Of a stretch of DNA of 64,000 nucleotides, positions 46,840 to 57,746 are shown piece after piece. The stretch is taken from positions 131,574,831 to 131,638,830 of the forward strand of contig JAIOJX010000002.1 of the NCBI GenBank assembly GCA_022376925.1, written 5' to 3'. The position numbers were made by a program, and so were the translations under genes. Within the stretch, counting starts at the first letter, position 1, and each line of letters opens with the position of its first letter. Origin of the DNA: Tragulus kanchil (taxonomy: Eukaryota > Chordata > Mammalia > Artiodactyla > Tragulidae). The notes under the pieces were generated by a model. That model saw nothing but the letters and a program-made list of their open reading frames with translations, did not search any database and was not told the DNA's origin.

Positions 46840-47814
46840 CAGCTACCCTTTGGGGTACATATATCCAAAGAATATGAAATTAGGATGTTGAAGAGTTATC
46901 GACACTCTTAGTCTTAATAAACAAGACAGAAACAACCTAAAAATCCATCAGCAGATAAATGGGTAAAGAAAATGTGATACATCTTTTAAAAAAAGAAAAA
47001 AGTCCTGACACTTGTGACACTAAAGGACATCATGCTAAATGAAATAAGCTAGATACAGAGTGACAAATACTGTTTGATCTCACTTCTATGTGGAATTTAA
47101 AGTAGTCAAACTCATAGGAGCAGAGAATAAGATGGTAGTTACCAGGGACTGGGGATGGAGGGCAAAATGGGGAAATGTTGGTCAGTTTATTGAACAAATT
47201 AATTAAGCAGAAGAATGATTTCTGGAGATCTAATATATAACGAGACTATAGTTAGCAATACTGTGTTGTACACTGAAGTTTTCTGAGAGGTTTGATTTTT
47301 AACTGTTTCTCACTACAAGGAAAAGAAGGAAAAAATAGAAATTATGTGAGGTAATGGATGTGTTTATTATCAGCTTTAATATACATGTAAAGTTATACTC
47401 CTTAAATTCTTATAGTTCTAAATTATCAACTGTATCTCCATAAAACTGGATAAAAAAACAAATTTAATTTACTTAATACTTACAGGAATATTCAGAGATG
47501 ATCTATTTCAAATTAGGCAAGCTTTGGTACTTTGTGGGTTTTGAGGAATTATTCTATTTCATCTAAGTTGAAGACATAATCATTTTCAGTATTCCATAAA
47601 CACTCTTGTAATGTCTTCTCTTCTTCCTGATATTGACAGGTCACAATTCTCTTTTTCTCTATCATTCTTGCTAAAAGTTCAAAGACCCTGCTTTTACTTT
47701 TATTCTTCTCTATTACATTTTGCTTTTTGTTTCATTTGTTAATCCTTATATTAATTATATTACTGCTTATATTAAAGCTTATACCCAGACACCACATTAA
47801 AAAGCAGAGACATA

Positions 47815-48230
47815 GGAAGTTGCCCCTTCTCGGGGGTCATGATGGGCAGCAAGATGGCGTCTGCCAGCAGGGTCATTCAGGTAGTCAAGCCACGTATTCC
47901 ATTAATAAGGTTTCCTGACAGAAGAGACAATCCTAAACCAAATGTATCAGAAGTTCTCAGATCAGCAGGACTGCCATCTCACACTTCTTCAGTTTCACAG
48001 CATTCTAAGGGCAGTAAATTGCCAGACTGGCTGATGCATCAGGGTCCACCAGACACTGCAGAGATACTAAAAACTTTACCTCAGAAATACAGAAGGAAGC
48101 TTGTGTCTCAAGAGGAAATTGAATTTATCCAGCCTAGAGGTCCAGAATAATCACTAACATTGAGGCTGCTGCTTGTCATCAGACAAAGGATAGTCTTTCT
48201 AATAAAAGACTTCCAGAATGAAAAAAAAAA
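47815..48230 (+). pseudogene. MRPS36: Processed retrocopy of MRPS36/KGD4 with intact reading frame
   Basis: Intronless copy of the mRNA for MRPS36 (KGD4), the small mitochondrial protein that tethers the E3 subunit to the 2-oxoglutarate dehydrogenase complex. The frame 47839-48150 encodes 103 residues, the usual length of the parent: MMGSKMASASRVIQVVKPRI at the start, IRFPDRRDNPKPNVSEVLRS in the middle and LPQKYRRKLVSQEEIEF near the end, with no stop or frameshift. Twenty-four bases of 5'UTR precede it. A 3'UTR with AATAAA at 48201 and a poly(A) run (48221-48230) follow. The flanks repeat aagcagagacata (47802-47814 and 48231-48243), a target-site duplication of L1-type retroposition. No promoter of its own is visible, so expression is unknown. 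Partial duplicates lie at 46676-46839 and 49170-49330. Confidence 0.92.
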
Positions 48231-48269
48231 AAGCAGAGACATAACATTGACAATGAAAGTCCACATAGT

Positions 48270-48719
48270 CAATACATAGTTTTCCCAATACTCATGTATG
48301 AATGTGAGAGTTGGACCATAAAGAAGGCTGATTGCAGTAGAACTGATGCCTTTTAATTGTGGTGCTGGAAAAGACTTGAGAGTCCCCTGGATTACAAGGA
48401 GATCAAACCAGTCAATCCTAAAGGAAATCAACCATGAATATTCATTGGAAGGATTGATACTGAAGCTGAAGTTCCAGTATTTTGGCCACCTGATTCAAAG
48501 AGATGATTCGTTGAAAAAGAGCCTGATGTTGAGAAAAATTGAAGGGAAAATGAGAAGGGAATGACAGAGGACGAGATGCTAGGATGGCATCATTGATGAG
48601 TCAATGAACATGAATTTGAATAGGCTCTCGGAGATGGTGAAGGACAGGGAAGCCTAGAGTGCTGCAGTCTATGGGGTCACAAAGAGTCAGACACAACTAA
48701 GCGACTGAGCTGAACTGAA
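48270..48719 (+). mobile_element. BovB LINE 3' end
   Basis: tcatgtatgaatgtgagagt, accataaagaaggctgattg, gtcccctggattacaaggag, ttccagtattttggccacct and cctagagtgctgcagtctat, ending agtcagacacaactaagcga. This is the last 450 bases of BovB, whose terminal part is shared with Bov-tA tails. Duplicate at 49370-49819. Confidence 0.92.
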
Positions 48720-49169
48720 AGCTTATATTAATGCTTTATATTCATCCTTCAACTTCACTAGAGGTTTTTAGTCTCCTTTTTCATGTTTTTTAGGTCAGTG
48801 GTTAGGTATTAATAATTGATATGAGGTGTTTCTGCTCTCTAATAATCAAAGCATTTGTTGCTGCAATTTTTCCATCAAAGTCTCCTTTAACTACATCTCA
48901 CTAATTTTGATGTGATTTGTTATATTTTCACTTTTATTCAGTTCAAATATCTTCTGTATTTCTTGAGATTTCTTCTATGGCATAGATCATTTACATGTAT
49001 ATTCTTTAATATTAAATGATGAAAAGTTGCCCTGTTTTTTTTTCTGTTATTTTAGTTTCGTTCAGTTCTGGTCAGAGATTATATTTTGTGTGGTTTTGAA
49101 TGTTTTTAAATATCTATAGTTTTATGACCCAAGAAAAGGCCTATCTTATTGACTGTTCCATGTTCCAAG

Positions 49170-49332
49170 AAACTTTACCCCTCAGAAATACAGAAGAAGC
49201 TTGTGTCTCAAGAGGAAATTGAATTTAGCCAGCCTGGAGGTCCAGAATAATCGCTAACATTGAGGCTGCTGCTTGTCATCAGACAAAGGATAGTCTTTCT
49301 AATAAAAGACTCCTAGAATAAAAAAAAAAAAA
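49170..49332 (+). pseudogene. MRPS36: 3' part of MRPS36 retrocopy, divergent duplicate
   Basis: Last codons, 3'UTR and poly(A) of the retrocopy, repeated 1.1 kb downstream of 48071. Unlike the flanking duplicate, which is identical, this piece differs at several sites: a missing base in the agaaggaag run, an extra base near its start, gaatttagcc for gaatttatcc, ggaggt for agaggt, and tcgctaac for tcactaac. The missing base breaks the frame. Differences confined to the multicopy gene-derived part suggest mixing with reads from the parent gene or another retrocopy. Confidence 0.8.
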
Positions 49333-49369
49333 GCAGAGACATAACATTGACAATGAAAGTCCACATAGT

Positions 49370-49819
49370 CAATACATAGTTTTCCCAATACTCATGTATG
49401 AATGTGAGAGTTGGACCATAAAGAAGGCTGATTGCAGTAGAACTGATGCCTTTTAATTGTGGTGCTGGAAAAGACTTGAGAGTCCCCTGGATTACAAGGA
49501 GATCAAACCAGTCAATCCTAAAGGAAATCAACCATGAATATTCATTGGAAGGATTGATACTGAAGCTGAAGTTCCAGTATTTTGGCCACCTGATTCAAAG
49601 AGATGATTCGTTGAAAAAGAGCCTGATGTTGAGAAAAATTGAAGGGAAAATGAGAAGGGAATGACAGAGGACGAGATGCTAGGATGGCATCATTGATGAG
49701 TCAATGAACATGAATTTGAATAGGCTCTCGGAGATGGTGAAGGACAGGGAAGCCTAGAGTGCTGCAGTCTATGGGGTCACAAAGAGTCAGACACAACTAA
49801 GCGACTGAGCTGAACTGAA
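49370..49819 (+). mobile_element. BovB 3' end, duplicate of 48270-48719
   Basis: Identical copy 1100 bases downstream. Confidence 0.9.
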
Positions 49820-49851
49820 AGCTTATATTAATGCTTTATATTCATCCTTCA

Positions 49852-52059
49852 ACTTCACTAGAGGTTTTTAGTCTCCTTTTTCATGTTTTTTAGGTCAGTG
49901 GTTAGGTATTAATAATTGATATGAGGTGTTTCTGCTCTCTAATAATCAAAGCATTTGTTGCTGCAATTTTTCCATCAAAGTCTCCTTTAACTACATCTCA
50001 CTAATTTTGATGTGATTTGTTATATTTTCACTTTTATTCAGTTCAAATATCTTCTGTATTTCTTGAGATTTCTTCTATGGCATAGATCATTTACATGTAT
50101 ATTCTTTAATATTAAATGATGAAAAGTTGCCCTGTTTTTTTTTCTGTTATTTTAGTTTCGTTCAGTTCTGGTCAGAGATTATATTTTGTGTGGTTTTGAA
50201 TGTTTTTAAATATCTATAGTTTTATGACCCAAGAAAAGGCCTATCTTATTGACTGTTCCATGTTCACTTGAGAAGAATATACTTTCTGCTATTTGGTTGG
50301 AATTTCTATAAACATAAAGTAGATTTAGTAACTGGAGATTGTTGCTTAACTCTTCTGTATATTTGATGATTTCTGTCTACTAGTTCTCTTATTAGTGAAA
50401 AATATTGAAATTTTAATGATAGCTATGCATTTTCCTAGTCGTATTTAAATTGGTCATTTTTGTTCTCTCTGATGTAAGTTCTATTATTAGGTATATACAC
50501 ATTTAGGAGTGTCTTCTTTGTAAAATGATTCTTTGATAATGTTGTTACCAAGTACAAGCTCACTCTGACCATCACACAACAAGCCAATATAATCAGAGAC
50601 AAGGTGTTAAGACAATGAATATGACTTTACTTGGAAAGCCAGCTGACAGAAGATAGCAAACTAATGTCTCAAAATAATTATTTTGAGATAATTATTAAAA
50701 CTGGATGCCAGGGCTTCCCTGGTGGTCCAGTGGGTAAGGACACCGCCTTCTAGTGCAAGGAGCGCCAGTTCGATCCCTGGCCTGGGAAGATCCCACGTGC
50801 CGCGGAGCAGCTGGACCGATGTGTCCAATTACTGAGCCGGAGCTCTGGAGCGCATGCGCCCAGAGCCGGTGCTCTGCGACAACAGAGGCCACCGCGATGG
50901 CAGGCCCACACGCGCCAGAGAACAAAGACGGATGAAAATGGATGAATGAAAGTCACTCTTACTTCACTAGAGGTTTTAGCTCCTTTTTCATGTTTTTAGG
51001 TCAGTGGTTAGGTATTAATAATTGATATGAGGTGTTTCTGCTCTCTAATAATCAAAGCATTTGTTGCTGCAATTTTTCCATCAAAGTCTCCTTTAACTAC
51101 ATCTCACTAATTTTGATGTGATTTGTTATATTTTCACTTTTATTCAGTTCAAATATCTTCTGTATTTCTTGAGATTTCTTCTATGGCATAGATCATTTAC
51201 ATGTATATTCTTTAATATTAAATGATGAAAAGTTGCCCTGTTTTTTTTTCTGTTATTTTAGTTTCGTTCAGTTCTGGTCAGAGATTATATTTTGTGTGGT
51301 TTTGAATGTTTTTAAATATCTATAGTTTTATGACCCAAGAAAAGGCCTATCTTATTGACTGTTCCATGTTCACTTGAGAAGAATATACTTTCTGCTATTT
51401 GGTTGGAATTTCTATAAACATAAAGTAGATTTAGTAACTGGAGATTGTTGCTTAACTCTTCTGTATATTTGATGATTTCTGTCTACTAGTTCTCTTATTA
51501 GTGAAAAATATTGAAATTTTAATGATAGCTATGCATTTTCCTAGTCGTATTTAAATTGGTCATTTTTGTTCTCTCTGATGTAAGTTCTATTATTAGGTAT
51601 ATACACATTTAGGAGTGTCTTCTTTGTAAAATGATTCTTTGATAATGTTGTTACCAAGTACAAGCTCACTCTGACCATCACACAACAAGCCAATATAATC
51701 AGAGACAAGGTGTTAAGACAATGAATATGACTTTACTTGGAAAGCCAGCTGACAGAAGATAGCAAACTAATGTCTCAAAATAATTATTTTGAGATAATTA
51801 TTAAAACTGGATGCCAGGGCTTCCCTGGTGGTCCAGTGGGTAAGGACACCGCCTTCTAGTGCAAGGAGCGCCAGTTCGATCCCTGGCCTGGGAAGATCCC
51901 ACGTGCCGCGGAGCAGCTGGACCGATGTGTCCAATTACTGAGCCGGAGCTCTGGAGCGCATGCGCCCAGAGCCGGTGCTCTGCGACAACAGAGGCCACCG
52001 CGATGGCAGGCCCACACGCGCCAGAGAACAAAGACGGATGAAAATGGATGAATGAAAGA
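49852..52059. repeat. Tandem duplicate D20 (period 1117 to 1106)
   Basis: 49852-50952 and 50969-52059, about 16 unmatched bases between. The start of copy 2 has T and other base losses (ggttttagctcc against ggtttttagtctcc). Confidence 0.95.
50711..50952 (+). mobile_element. Young CHR-type SINE (copy 1, tail cut)
   Basis: gggcttccctggtggtccag, gttcgatccctggcctggga (B box), agatcccacgtgccgcggag, cggagctctggagcgcatgc and gaacaaagacggatgaaaat. CpG sites are mostly intact (cgccg, gcgcatgcgc, ccgcgg), which argues for recent insertion. It stops at gaatgaaagt at a repeat junction; the complete element is 51817-52092. Confidence 0.9.
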
Positions 52060-52092
52060 CCAATAGAAGTGGTGTCCCCGCCAAGAAAAAAC
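51817..52092 (+). mobile_element. Young CHR-type SINE, complete
   Basis: Same insertion as 50711 with its full tail: after gaatgaaagaccaatagaag come tggtgtccccgcc and an A-rich end. Head to tail it is about 275 bases. The body is identical to 50711-50952. Confidence 0.9.
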
Positions 52093-52421
52093 ATGTAAGC
52101 CAGTTTTGGTTACAGGACAGGGAAAGAAGGGAGGTGAGGAAGAAAACTAAAAAGGCCATTTATCTTACAAAATAGAAAGGGATCTGTTATTTTCTGCAGT
52201 CATTTACATATGAAATGGGTTTGTCTCACTGTGAGCTGAACAAAGGCACTTTACCAGTCAGGCAGAGGGATAGGGTCCCCTGAGGCAGGCCAGCCCTTAT
52301 GTATGATTACAATAACAAAAACAATGAAAAGCAAAGGTTATATTCAAAGAAACAGATCCAAGATAGAATCAGAATTGCTATTCCCTATAAGAATGTAATG
52401 TCCCTCTTTTATTTCTGGTAG
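52093..52421. other. No gene recognised
   Basis: Unassigned non-coding sequence, present once. It contains an antisense stretch open for a few dozen codons that continues from the SINE and has no family resemblance. Confidence 0.5.
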
Positions 52422-52449
52422 TTTTTGCTTTGAAGTCAAACCTGTCTCA

Positions 52450-52686
52450 CATTGGGTCTTCCTAGGTGGCTCAGTTGTAAAGAATCCACCTGCAATGGAG
52501 GATACTGGCTGTAAGGTAATGTAGGAGATGCAGGTTCAATCCCTGATTTGAAAATATCCCCTGGAGAAGGAAATGGCAACCCACTCTAGTATTCTCACTT
52601 GGGAAATCCAGTGGACAGGGGAGCCTGGCGAACTACAGTCCATGGACTCACAAAAGAGTTGAACAGGACTTAGCAACTAAGCAGCA
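52450..52686 (+). mobile_element. Bov-tA SINE, diverged
   Basis: cttcctaggtggctcagttg, gcaggttcaatccctgattt, ctggagaaggaaatggcaac, ggagcctggcgaactacagt and a tail aggacttagcaactaagcag. Duplicate at 53523-53759. Confidence 0.88.
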
Positions 52687-52725
52687 ACTATCTGACATTA
52701 ATAAAACCATTCAAACTTTCTTTTA

Positions 52726-52928
52726 AAATAGGTATTCATTTGGCTACACTGGATCTTAGCTGTGACACATGGGTTCTTCAATCTTCATTGCACAAATAGG
52801 ATCTTTTAGTTGTGGCATGCAAACTGTCAGTCACATGTGGGATCAAGTTCCCTGACCTGGGGTTGAACCCAAGCCCCCTGCATTGGGAGGATGGAGTCTT
52901 AGCCATCCTGGACTATCAGGGAAGTCCC
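52726..52928 (-). mobile_element. Older CHR SINE, antisense
   Basis: Plus strand: ttggctacactggatcttag, ggatcttttagttgtggcat, acatgtgggatcaagttccc, tgacctggggttgaacccaa, ending in atcagggaagtccct. It follows the classical CHR SINE (ttggctgcg..gggtctt..agttgcggc..catgtgggatcttccc..accagggaagtccc) and is clearly older than the copies at 51817 or 54546. Duplicate at 53799-54001. Confidence 0.8.
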
Positions 52929-52959
52929 TCACCTTTCTTGTGATTTCTGTTTGCACAGT

Positions 52960-53490
52960 ATATCTTCTTCTAATACTTCACTTTAAACCTACCTATATAA
53001 TTCAAATTAAAATGAGTTCCTTGTAGGCATTGTATAGCTAGGTCATGTGCTTTTAATACAATCTGCCAATCTCTATCTTTTACTTGATGTATTTAGAGCA
53101 TTACTTTTTATGCTTTTAGTACAATCTGCCAATCTTTATCTTTTAATTGATGTGTTTAGAGCATTTATTTTTTTATGCTTGTATGTAGATCTACCATTTT
53201 ATTATTTGTTTCCTGTTTCTTCTCACTGCATTTTTCCCTGTTTCCTCTTTCCAGTCTTGTTTTGGGTTATTTGAACATTTTTAATATTATAATTTTTCTA
53301 TTGTGAAGTTTACTACATCTCCTTTTACACATTTTTAGTGGTTGCTCTAGGAACTTACAAAATATAGACTTAGTTTTCCCAATTATGTAGAATCAATATT
53401 CTCCAAATTTTATGTGGAATGTAGAAACTATACCACATTGTACTATTTTAGCCTTCCATTATGCTATAGTTGTCATATATATTTTTTTTT
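52960..53490 (-). mobile_element. L1 fragment, antisense, with internal 64-base tandem repeat
   Basis: atgagttccttgtaggcatt and caatctctatcttttacttg are antisense L1 endonuclease/ORF2 sequence. Within it a 64-base unit starting tgcttttaatacaatctgcc (53047) repeats at 53111 as tgcttttagtacaatctgcc with several substitutions. Repeated as a block at 54033-54563. Confidence 0.6.
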
Positions 53491-53522
53491 TAATTTTTTG
53501 CTTTGAAGTCAAACCTGTCTCA

Positions 53523-53759
53523 CATTGGGTCTTCCTAGGTGGCTCAGTTGTAAAGAATCCACCTGCAATGGAGGATACTGGCTGTAAGGTAATGTAGGAG
53601 ATGCAGGTTCAATCCCTGATTTGAAAATATCCCCTGGAGAAGGAAATGGCAACCCACTCTAGTATTCTCACTTGGGAAATCCAGTGGACAGGGGAGCCTG
53701 GCGAACTACAGTCCATGGACTCACAAAAGAGTTGAACAGGACTTAGCAACTAAGCAGCA
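53523..53759 (+). mobile_element. Bov-tA SINE, duplicate of 52450-52686
   Basis: Identical copy 1073 bases downstream. Confidence 0.88.
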
Positions 53760-53798
53760 ACTATCTGACATTAATAAAACCATTCAAACTTTCTTTTA

Positions 53799-54001
53799 AA
53801 ATAGGTATTCATTTGGCTACACTGGATCTTAGCTGTGACACATGGGTTCTTCAATCTTCATTGCACAAATAGGATCTTTTAGTTGTGGCATGCAAACTGT
53901 CAGTCACATGTGGGATCAAGTTCCCTGACCTGGGGTTGAACCCAAGCCCCCTGCATTGGGAGGATGGAGTCTTAGCCATCCTGGACTATCAGGGAAGTCC
54001 C
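53799..54001 (-). mobile_element. Older CHR SINE, duplicate of 52726-52928
   Basis: Identical copy 1073 bases downstream. Confidence 0.8.
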
Positions 54002-54553
54002 TCACCTTTCTTGTGATTTCTGTTTGCACAGTATATCTTCTTCTAATACTTCACTTTAAACCTACCTATATAATTCAAATTAAAATGAGTTCCTTGTAGG
54101 CATTGTATAGCTAGGTCATGTGCTTTTAATACAATCTGCCAATCTCTATCTTTTACTTGATGTATTTAGAGCATTACTTTTTATGCTTTTAGTACAATCT
54201 GCCAATCTTTATCTTTTAATTGATGTGTTTAGAGCATTTATTTTTTTATGCTTGTATGTAGATCTACCATTTTATTATTTGTTTCCTGTTTCTTCTCACT
54301 GCATTTTTCCCTGTTTCCTCTTTCCAGTCTTGTTTTGGGTTATTTGAACATTTTTAATATTATAATTTTTCTATTGTGAAGTTTACTACATCTCCTTTTA
54401 CACATTTTTAGTGGTTGCTCTAGGAACTTACAAAATATAGACTTAGTTTTCCCAATTATGTAGAATCAATATTCTCCAAATTTTATGTGGAATGTAGAAA
54501 CTATACCACATTGTACTATTTTAGCCTTCCATTATGCTATAGTTGTCATATAT

Positions 54554-54893
54554 ATTTTTTTTTTAACTTTTTTTTTTTTTTGATTTGATCTATTTATCTT
54601 TTAGGGGGTGGGGTGGGAAGGGAGGGGAACGGGTGGGCCACTTCTATTGGTCTTTCATTTCTCTATTTTCATCCGTCTTTGTTCTTTGGTTCCTGTGGGC
54701 CTCCCATCACTGTGGCCTCTGTTGTCGCAGAGCGCCGGCTCTGGGCACATGCACCCCAGAGCTCCGCCTCGGTAATTGGACACATCAGTCCAGCCGCTCC
54801 GCGGCACATGGGATCTTCCCAGGCCAGGGATCAAACCGGCGCCCCTTGCACTGCAAGGCGGTGTCCTTACCCACTGGACCACCAGGGAAGCCC
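54554..54893 (-). mobile_element. Young CHR-type SINE with 13-bp target duplication
   Basis: Plus-strand order: poly(T), ggggtggggtgggaagggag (C-rich tail on the sense strand), ccacttctattggtctttca, gtggcctctgttgtcgcaga, ccgctccgcggcacatggga, ending accaccagggaagccc. The flanks repeat agttgtcatatat at 54541-54553 and 54894-54906. The tRNA head, body and long A-rich/C-rich tail are complete. Confidence 0.92.
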
Positions 54894-55084
54894 AGTTGTC
54901 ATATATTGAAAACATCATTATCCAGTGCTATACTTTTTGCTTAAAATCGTGTAGCATGTTTAAAGAACCATGAGAGGATAATAGTTTTTTATTATTTACC
55001 ATTCATATTGTATTTTTATCATTTATGACATTTTAAGTTTTCTGTGTCATCTCTTTTATATTTGAAAAGCATTTTGTATCAGTT

Positions 55085-55420
55085 GTTTTATTTTTTTTTT
55101 ATTTTTTATTTTTTTTAAACCTTTATTTTACTTTTAACTTTTACAGAGTTTTGTTGTTCACAGACATGCATGTTCTCAGATTAGTCACATGTATATCCCC
55201 CCCTTCCCTCCCCTCCCGACCATCACACAGCACCCCTGAAGGATCCCCTTTTCTCACAGAGCAATGACTAGAGCTATTTTCTTCACTTATGATAGTACAG
55301 GCCTTCATGCTACTTCCTTTACGACTCTCACCCACTGTTCCTTCCCCACAATGCAGTTGTTTTAGATCACTACTCTTACCTACAAATTTTCTTAGTTTTC
55401 CTTAACCTGAGAGTATTTTT
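55085..55420 (-). mobile_element. L1 3' end, antisense
   Basis: Minus strand: ends in ccttt-type aaaataaaggtt-poly(A) preceded by gtaaaagttaaaagtaaaa, gaacaacaaaactctgtaaa, and a G-rich gggaggggagggaaggggg. It is the same 3' terminus as the sense L1 at 4312-4437, so both belong to one L1 lineage. It is truncated at the 5' side. Confidence 0.75.
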
Positions 55421-56284
55421 AATTCACCACACTCTTGAAGCATATTTTTGTTTGACATAGTAATCTGGGTTGACTGTGCTTTTCAAGACTTAAAAAGGTT
55501 TTCACTGCTTTTCTGGACACCATCATGATAAAAAATCCATATTCATCTGAATTGTATCTCTGTAGGTAATTAGGTTTTTGGTTGTTTTTTTTTTTTTTTC
55601 TGGATGACCTCAATATTTTTTCTTTGTTTTTACATTTTAGCAATTTGGTTGTGATTTACGTGGTTGGAATTTCTTTTTGTCTTTCTAGATGGTGTTCAGT
55701 CAGCTTCTTCAATCTGTAGACTTGTGTCTGTAGTCAAACTTCTGAAGTTTTCAGTCATTATTTCTTCAAATACTATTTCAGCTACCTGATCCTTTTGTTT
55801 CTTCTTCTGGAACTTCAATGACATGAGTGTTACACATTTTGTTGCTGTCCCCTAAATTTGGGGGGTTTTGTTTACTTTTCTTATTTTTTTTCCTCTCAAT
55901 TTTCAGATTGGAAAATATCTATTGGTCTATCTTCAAGTTCTCTAACCCGTTCCTCTATATTTATCCTACTATTGAGTACATCTTCTTAATTTTGATTATA
56001 CTTTCTTTTTTTAACATTTTACTGAAGTCAATTACTTATCAGGACCAGGAATATAAAGATTACTATAACAATTTGTTCCTTTAAGGAGTGAAAATGTAAA
56101 GCATAAAAGATACAAAAGCATGATTAAAACACCAAGGAATAATCAGTTCAGTTCAGTCACTCAGTTGTGTCCGACTCTTTATCAAGGAGTAGTATTCGAC
56201 AGTAATTGAGATGTATGTATATTATGAAGTGTATGCCCAGTAGAATTAGGGGGAAATGGAAAAGATTTCCTGAAAAATCTTGAA
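55421..56284 (-). mobile_element. L1 fragment, antisense
   Basis: gtgctttctaga-type and ggatgacctcaatatttttt, cagtcattatttcttcaaat, cttcttctggaacttcaatg, ctattggtctatcttcaagt: complement of an old L1. A short Bov-tA/BovB tail piece (cagttcagttcagtcactca) lies at 56146-56180. Repeated from 56620. Confidence 0.55.
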
Positions 56285-57738
56285 GTATAGTTAATTTGCA
56301 ATGTTGTGTTAGTTTCAGGTGTACAACAGAGTGACTTATACATATACATATATAGATATATTCTTTTTAGGATTCTGTTCCGTTATGGATTATTACAAGA
56401 TTGTTACCTGTCCTTTACAGTAGGTCCTTGTGATCATTCTGTTTTTTATATAGTAGTATGTACATATTAATTGCAAGCTCTTTATTTATCCCTCCTCCAC
56501 TATCCACTTTGTAACTGTAAGTTTGTGTTCTATGTCTTTGTGTAAATAAATTCATTCATGTCTTTTTATATAAAGTAGTATGTACATATATAATTGCAAT
56601 GCTTTTGACAAAAAGTAATTCTGGGTTGACTGTGCTTTTCAAGACTTAAAAAGGTTTTCACTGCTTTTCTGGACACCATCATGATAAAAAATCCATATTC
56701 ATCTGAATTGTATCTCTGTAGGTAATTAGGTTTTTGGTTGTTTTTTTTTTTTTTTCTGGATGACCTCAATATTTTTTCTTTGTTTTTACATTTTAGCAAT
56801 TTGGTTGTGATTTACGTGGTTGGAATTTCTTTTTGTCTTTCTAGATGGTGTTCAGTCAGCTTCTTCAATCTGTAGACTTGTGTCTGTAGTCAAACTTCTG
56901 AAGTTTTCAGTCATTATTTCTTCAAATACTATTTCAGCTACCTGATCCTTTTGTTTCTTCTTCTGGAACTTCAATGACATGAGTGTTACACATTTTGTTG
57001 CTGTCCCCTAAATTTGGGGGGTTTTGTTTACTTTTCTTATTTTTTTTCCTCTCAATTTTCAGATTGGAAAATATCTATTGGTCTATCTTCAAGTTCTCTA
57101 ACCCGTTCCTCTATATTTATCCTACTATTGAGTACATCTTCTTAATTTTGATTATACTTTCTTTTTAACATTTTACTGAAGTCAATTACTTATCAGGACC
57201 AGGAATATAAAGATTACTATAACAATTTGTTCCTTTAAGGAGTGAAAATGTAAAGCATAAAAGATACAAAAGCATGATTAAAACACCAAGGAATAATCAG
57301 TTCAGTTCAGTCACTCAGTTGTGTCCGACTCTTTATCAAGGAGTAGTATTCGACAGTAATTGAGATGTATGTATATTATGAAGTGTATGCCCAGTAGAAT
57401 TAGGGGGAAATGGAAAAGATTTCCTGAAAAATCTTGAAGTATAGTTAATTTGCAATGTTGTGTTAGTTTCAGGTGTACAACAGAGTGACTTATACATATA
57501 CATATATAGATATATTCTTTTTAGGATTCTGTTCCGTTATGGATTATTACAAGATTGTTACCTGTCCTTTACAGTAGGTCCTTGTGATCATTCTGTTTTT
57601 TATATAGTAGTATGTACATATTAATTGCAAGCTCTTTATTTATCTCCCCTCCTCCACTATCCACTTTGTAACTGTAAGTTTGTGTTCTATGTCTGTGAGT
57701 CTGTTTCTATTTTGTAAATAAATTCATTCATGTCTTAT
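55464..57738. repeat. Tandem duplicate D22 (period 1156)
   Basis: 55464-56619 and 56620-57738. Copy 1 is degraded in its last 80 bases: gtgagtctgtttctattt is missing near 56540 and the final stretch does not match. Confidence 0.95.
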
Positions 57739-57746
57739 TTGTAGGT

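Larger units (their letters stand above)
45711..47977. repeat. Tandem duplicate D18 (period 1138)
   Basis: 45711-46848 and 46849-47977; one A is lost near 46661 in copy 1. It cuts the MRPS36 retrocopy. Confidence 0.95.
48071..50266. repeat. Tandem duplicate D19 (period 1100)
   Basis: 48071-49169 and 49170-50266. Substitutions occur only in the MRPS36-derived first 160 bases; the rest is identical. Confidence 0.95.
48760..50690 (-). mobile_element. L1 fragments, antisense (duplicated)
   Basis: gagatttcttctatggcata, gttctggtcagagattatat, tgacccaagaaaaggcctat and cttgagaagaatatactttc are antisense L1 ORF2. The 48760-49160 stretch appears three times (also from 49860 and 50969). From about 50520 to 50700 nothing is recognised. 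Confidence 0.6.
52422..54567. repeat. Tandem duplicate D21 (period 1073)
   Basis: 52422-53494 and 53495-54567; no difference seen. Copy 1 ends within the poly(T) of the young SINE that follows copy 2. Confidence 0.96.

Noticed and set aside
46589..46891. A 100-codon plus-strand frame starting MFHLLILILIILLLILK
   Set aside because: It fuses antisense A/T-rich intron, the 5'UTR and first codons of the MRPS36 retrocopy, and then the repeat junction; not a real secreted or membrane protein.
53047..53274. A hydrophobic 75-codon frame with an internal repeat as a small membrane protein
   Set aside because: It is the translation of an antisense L1 fragment containing the 64-base tandem repeat; no start context or conservation.
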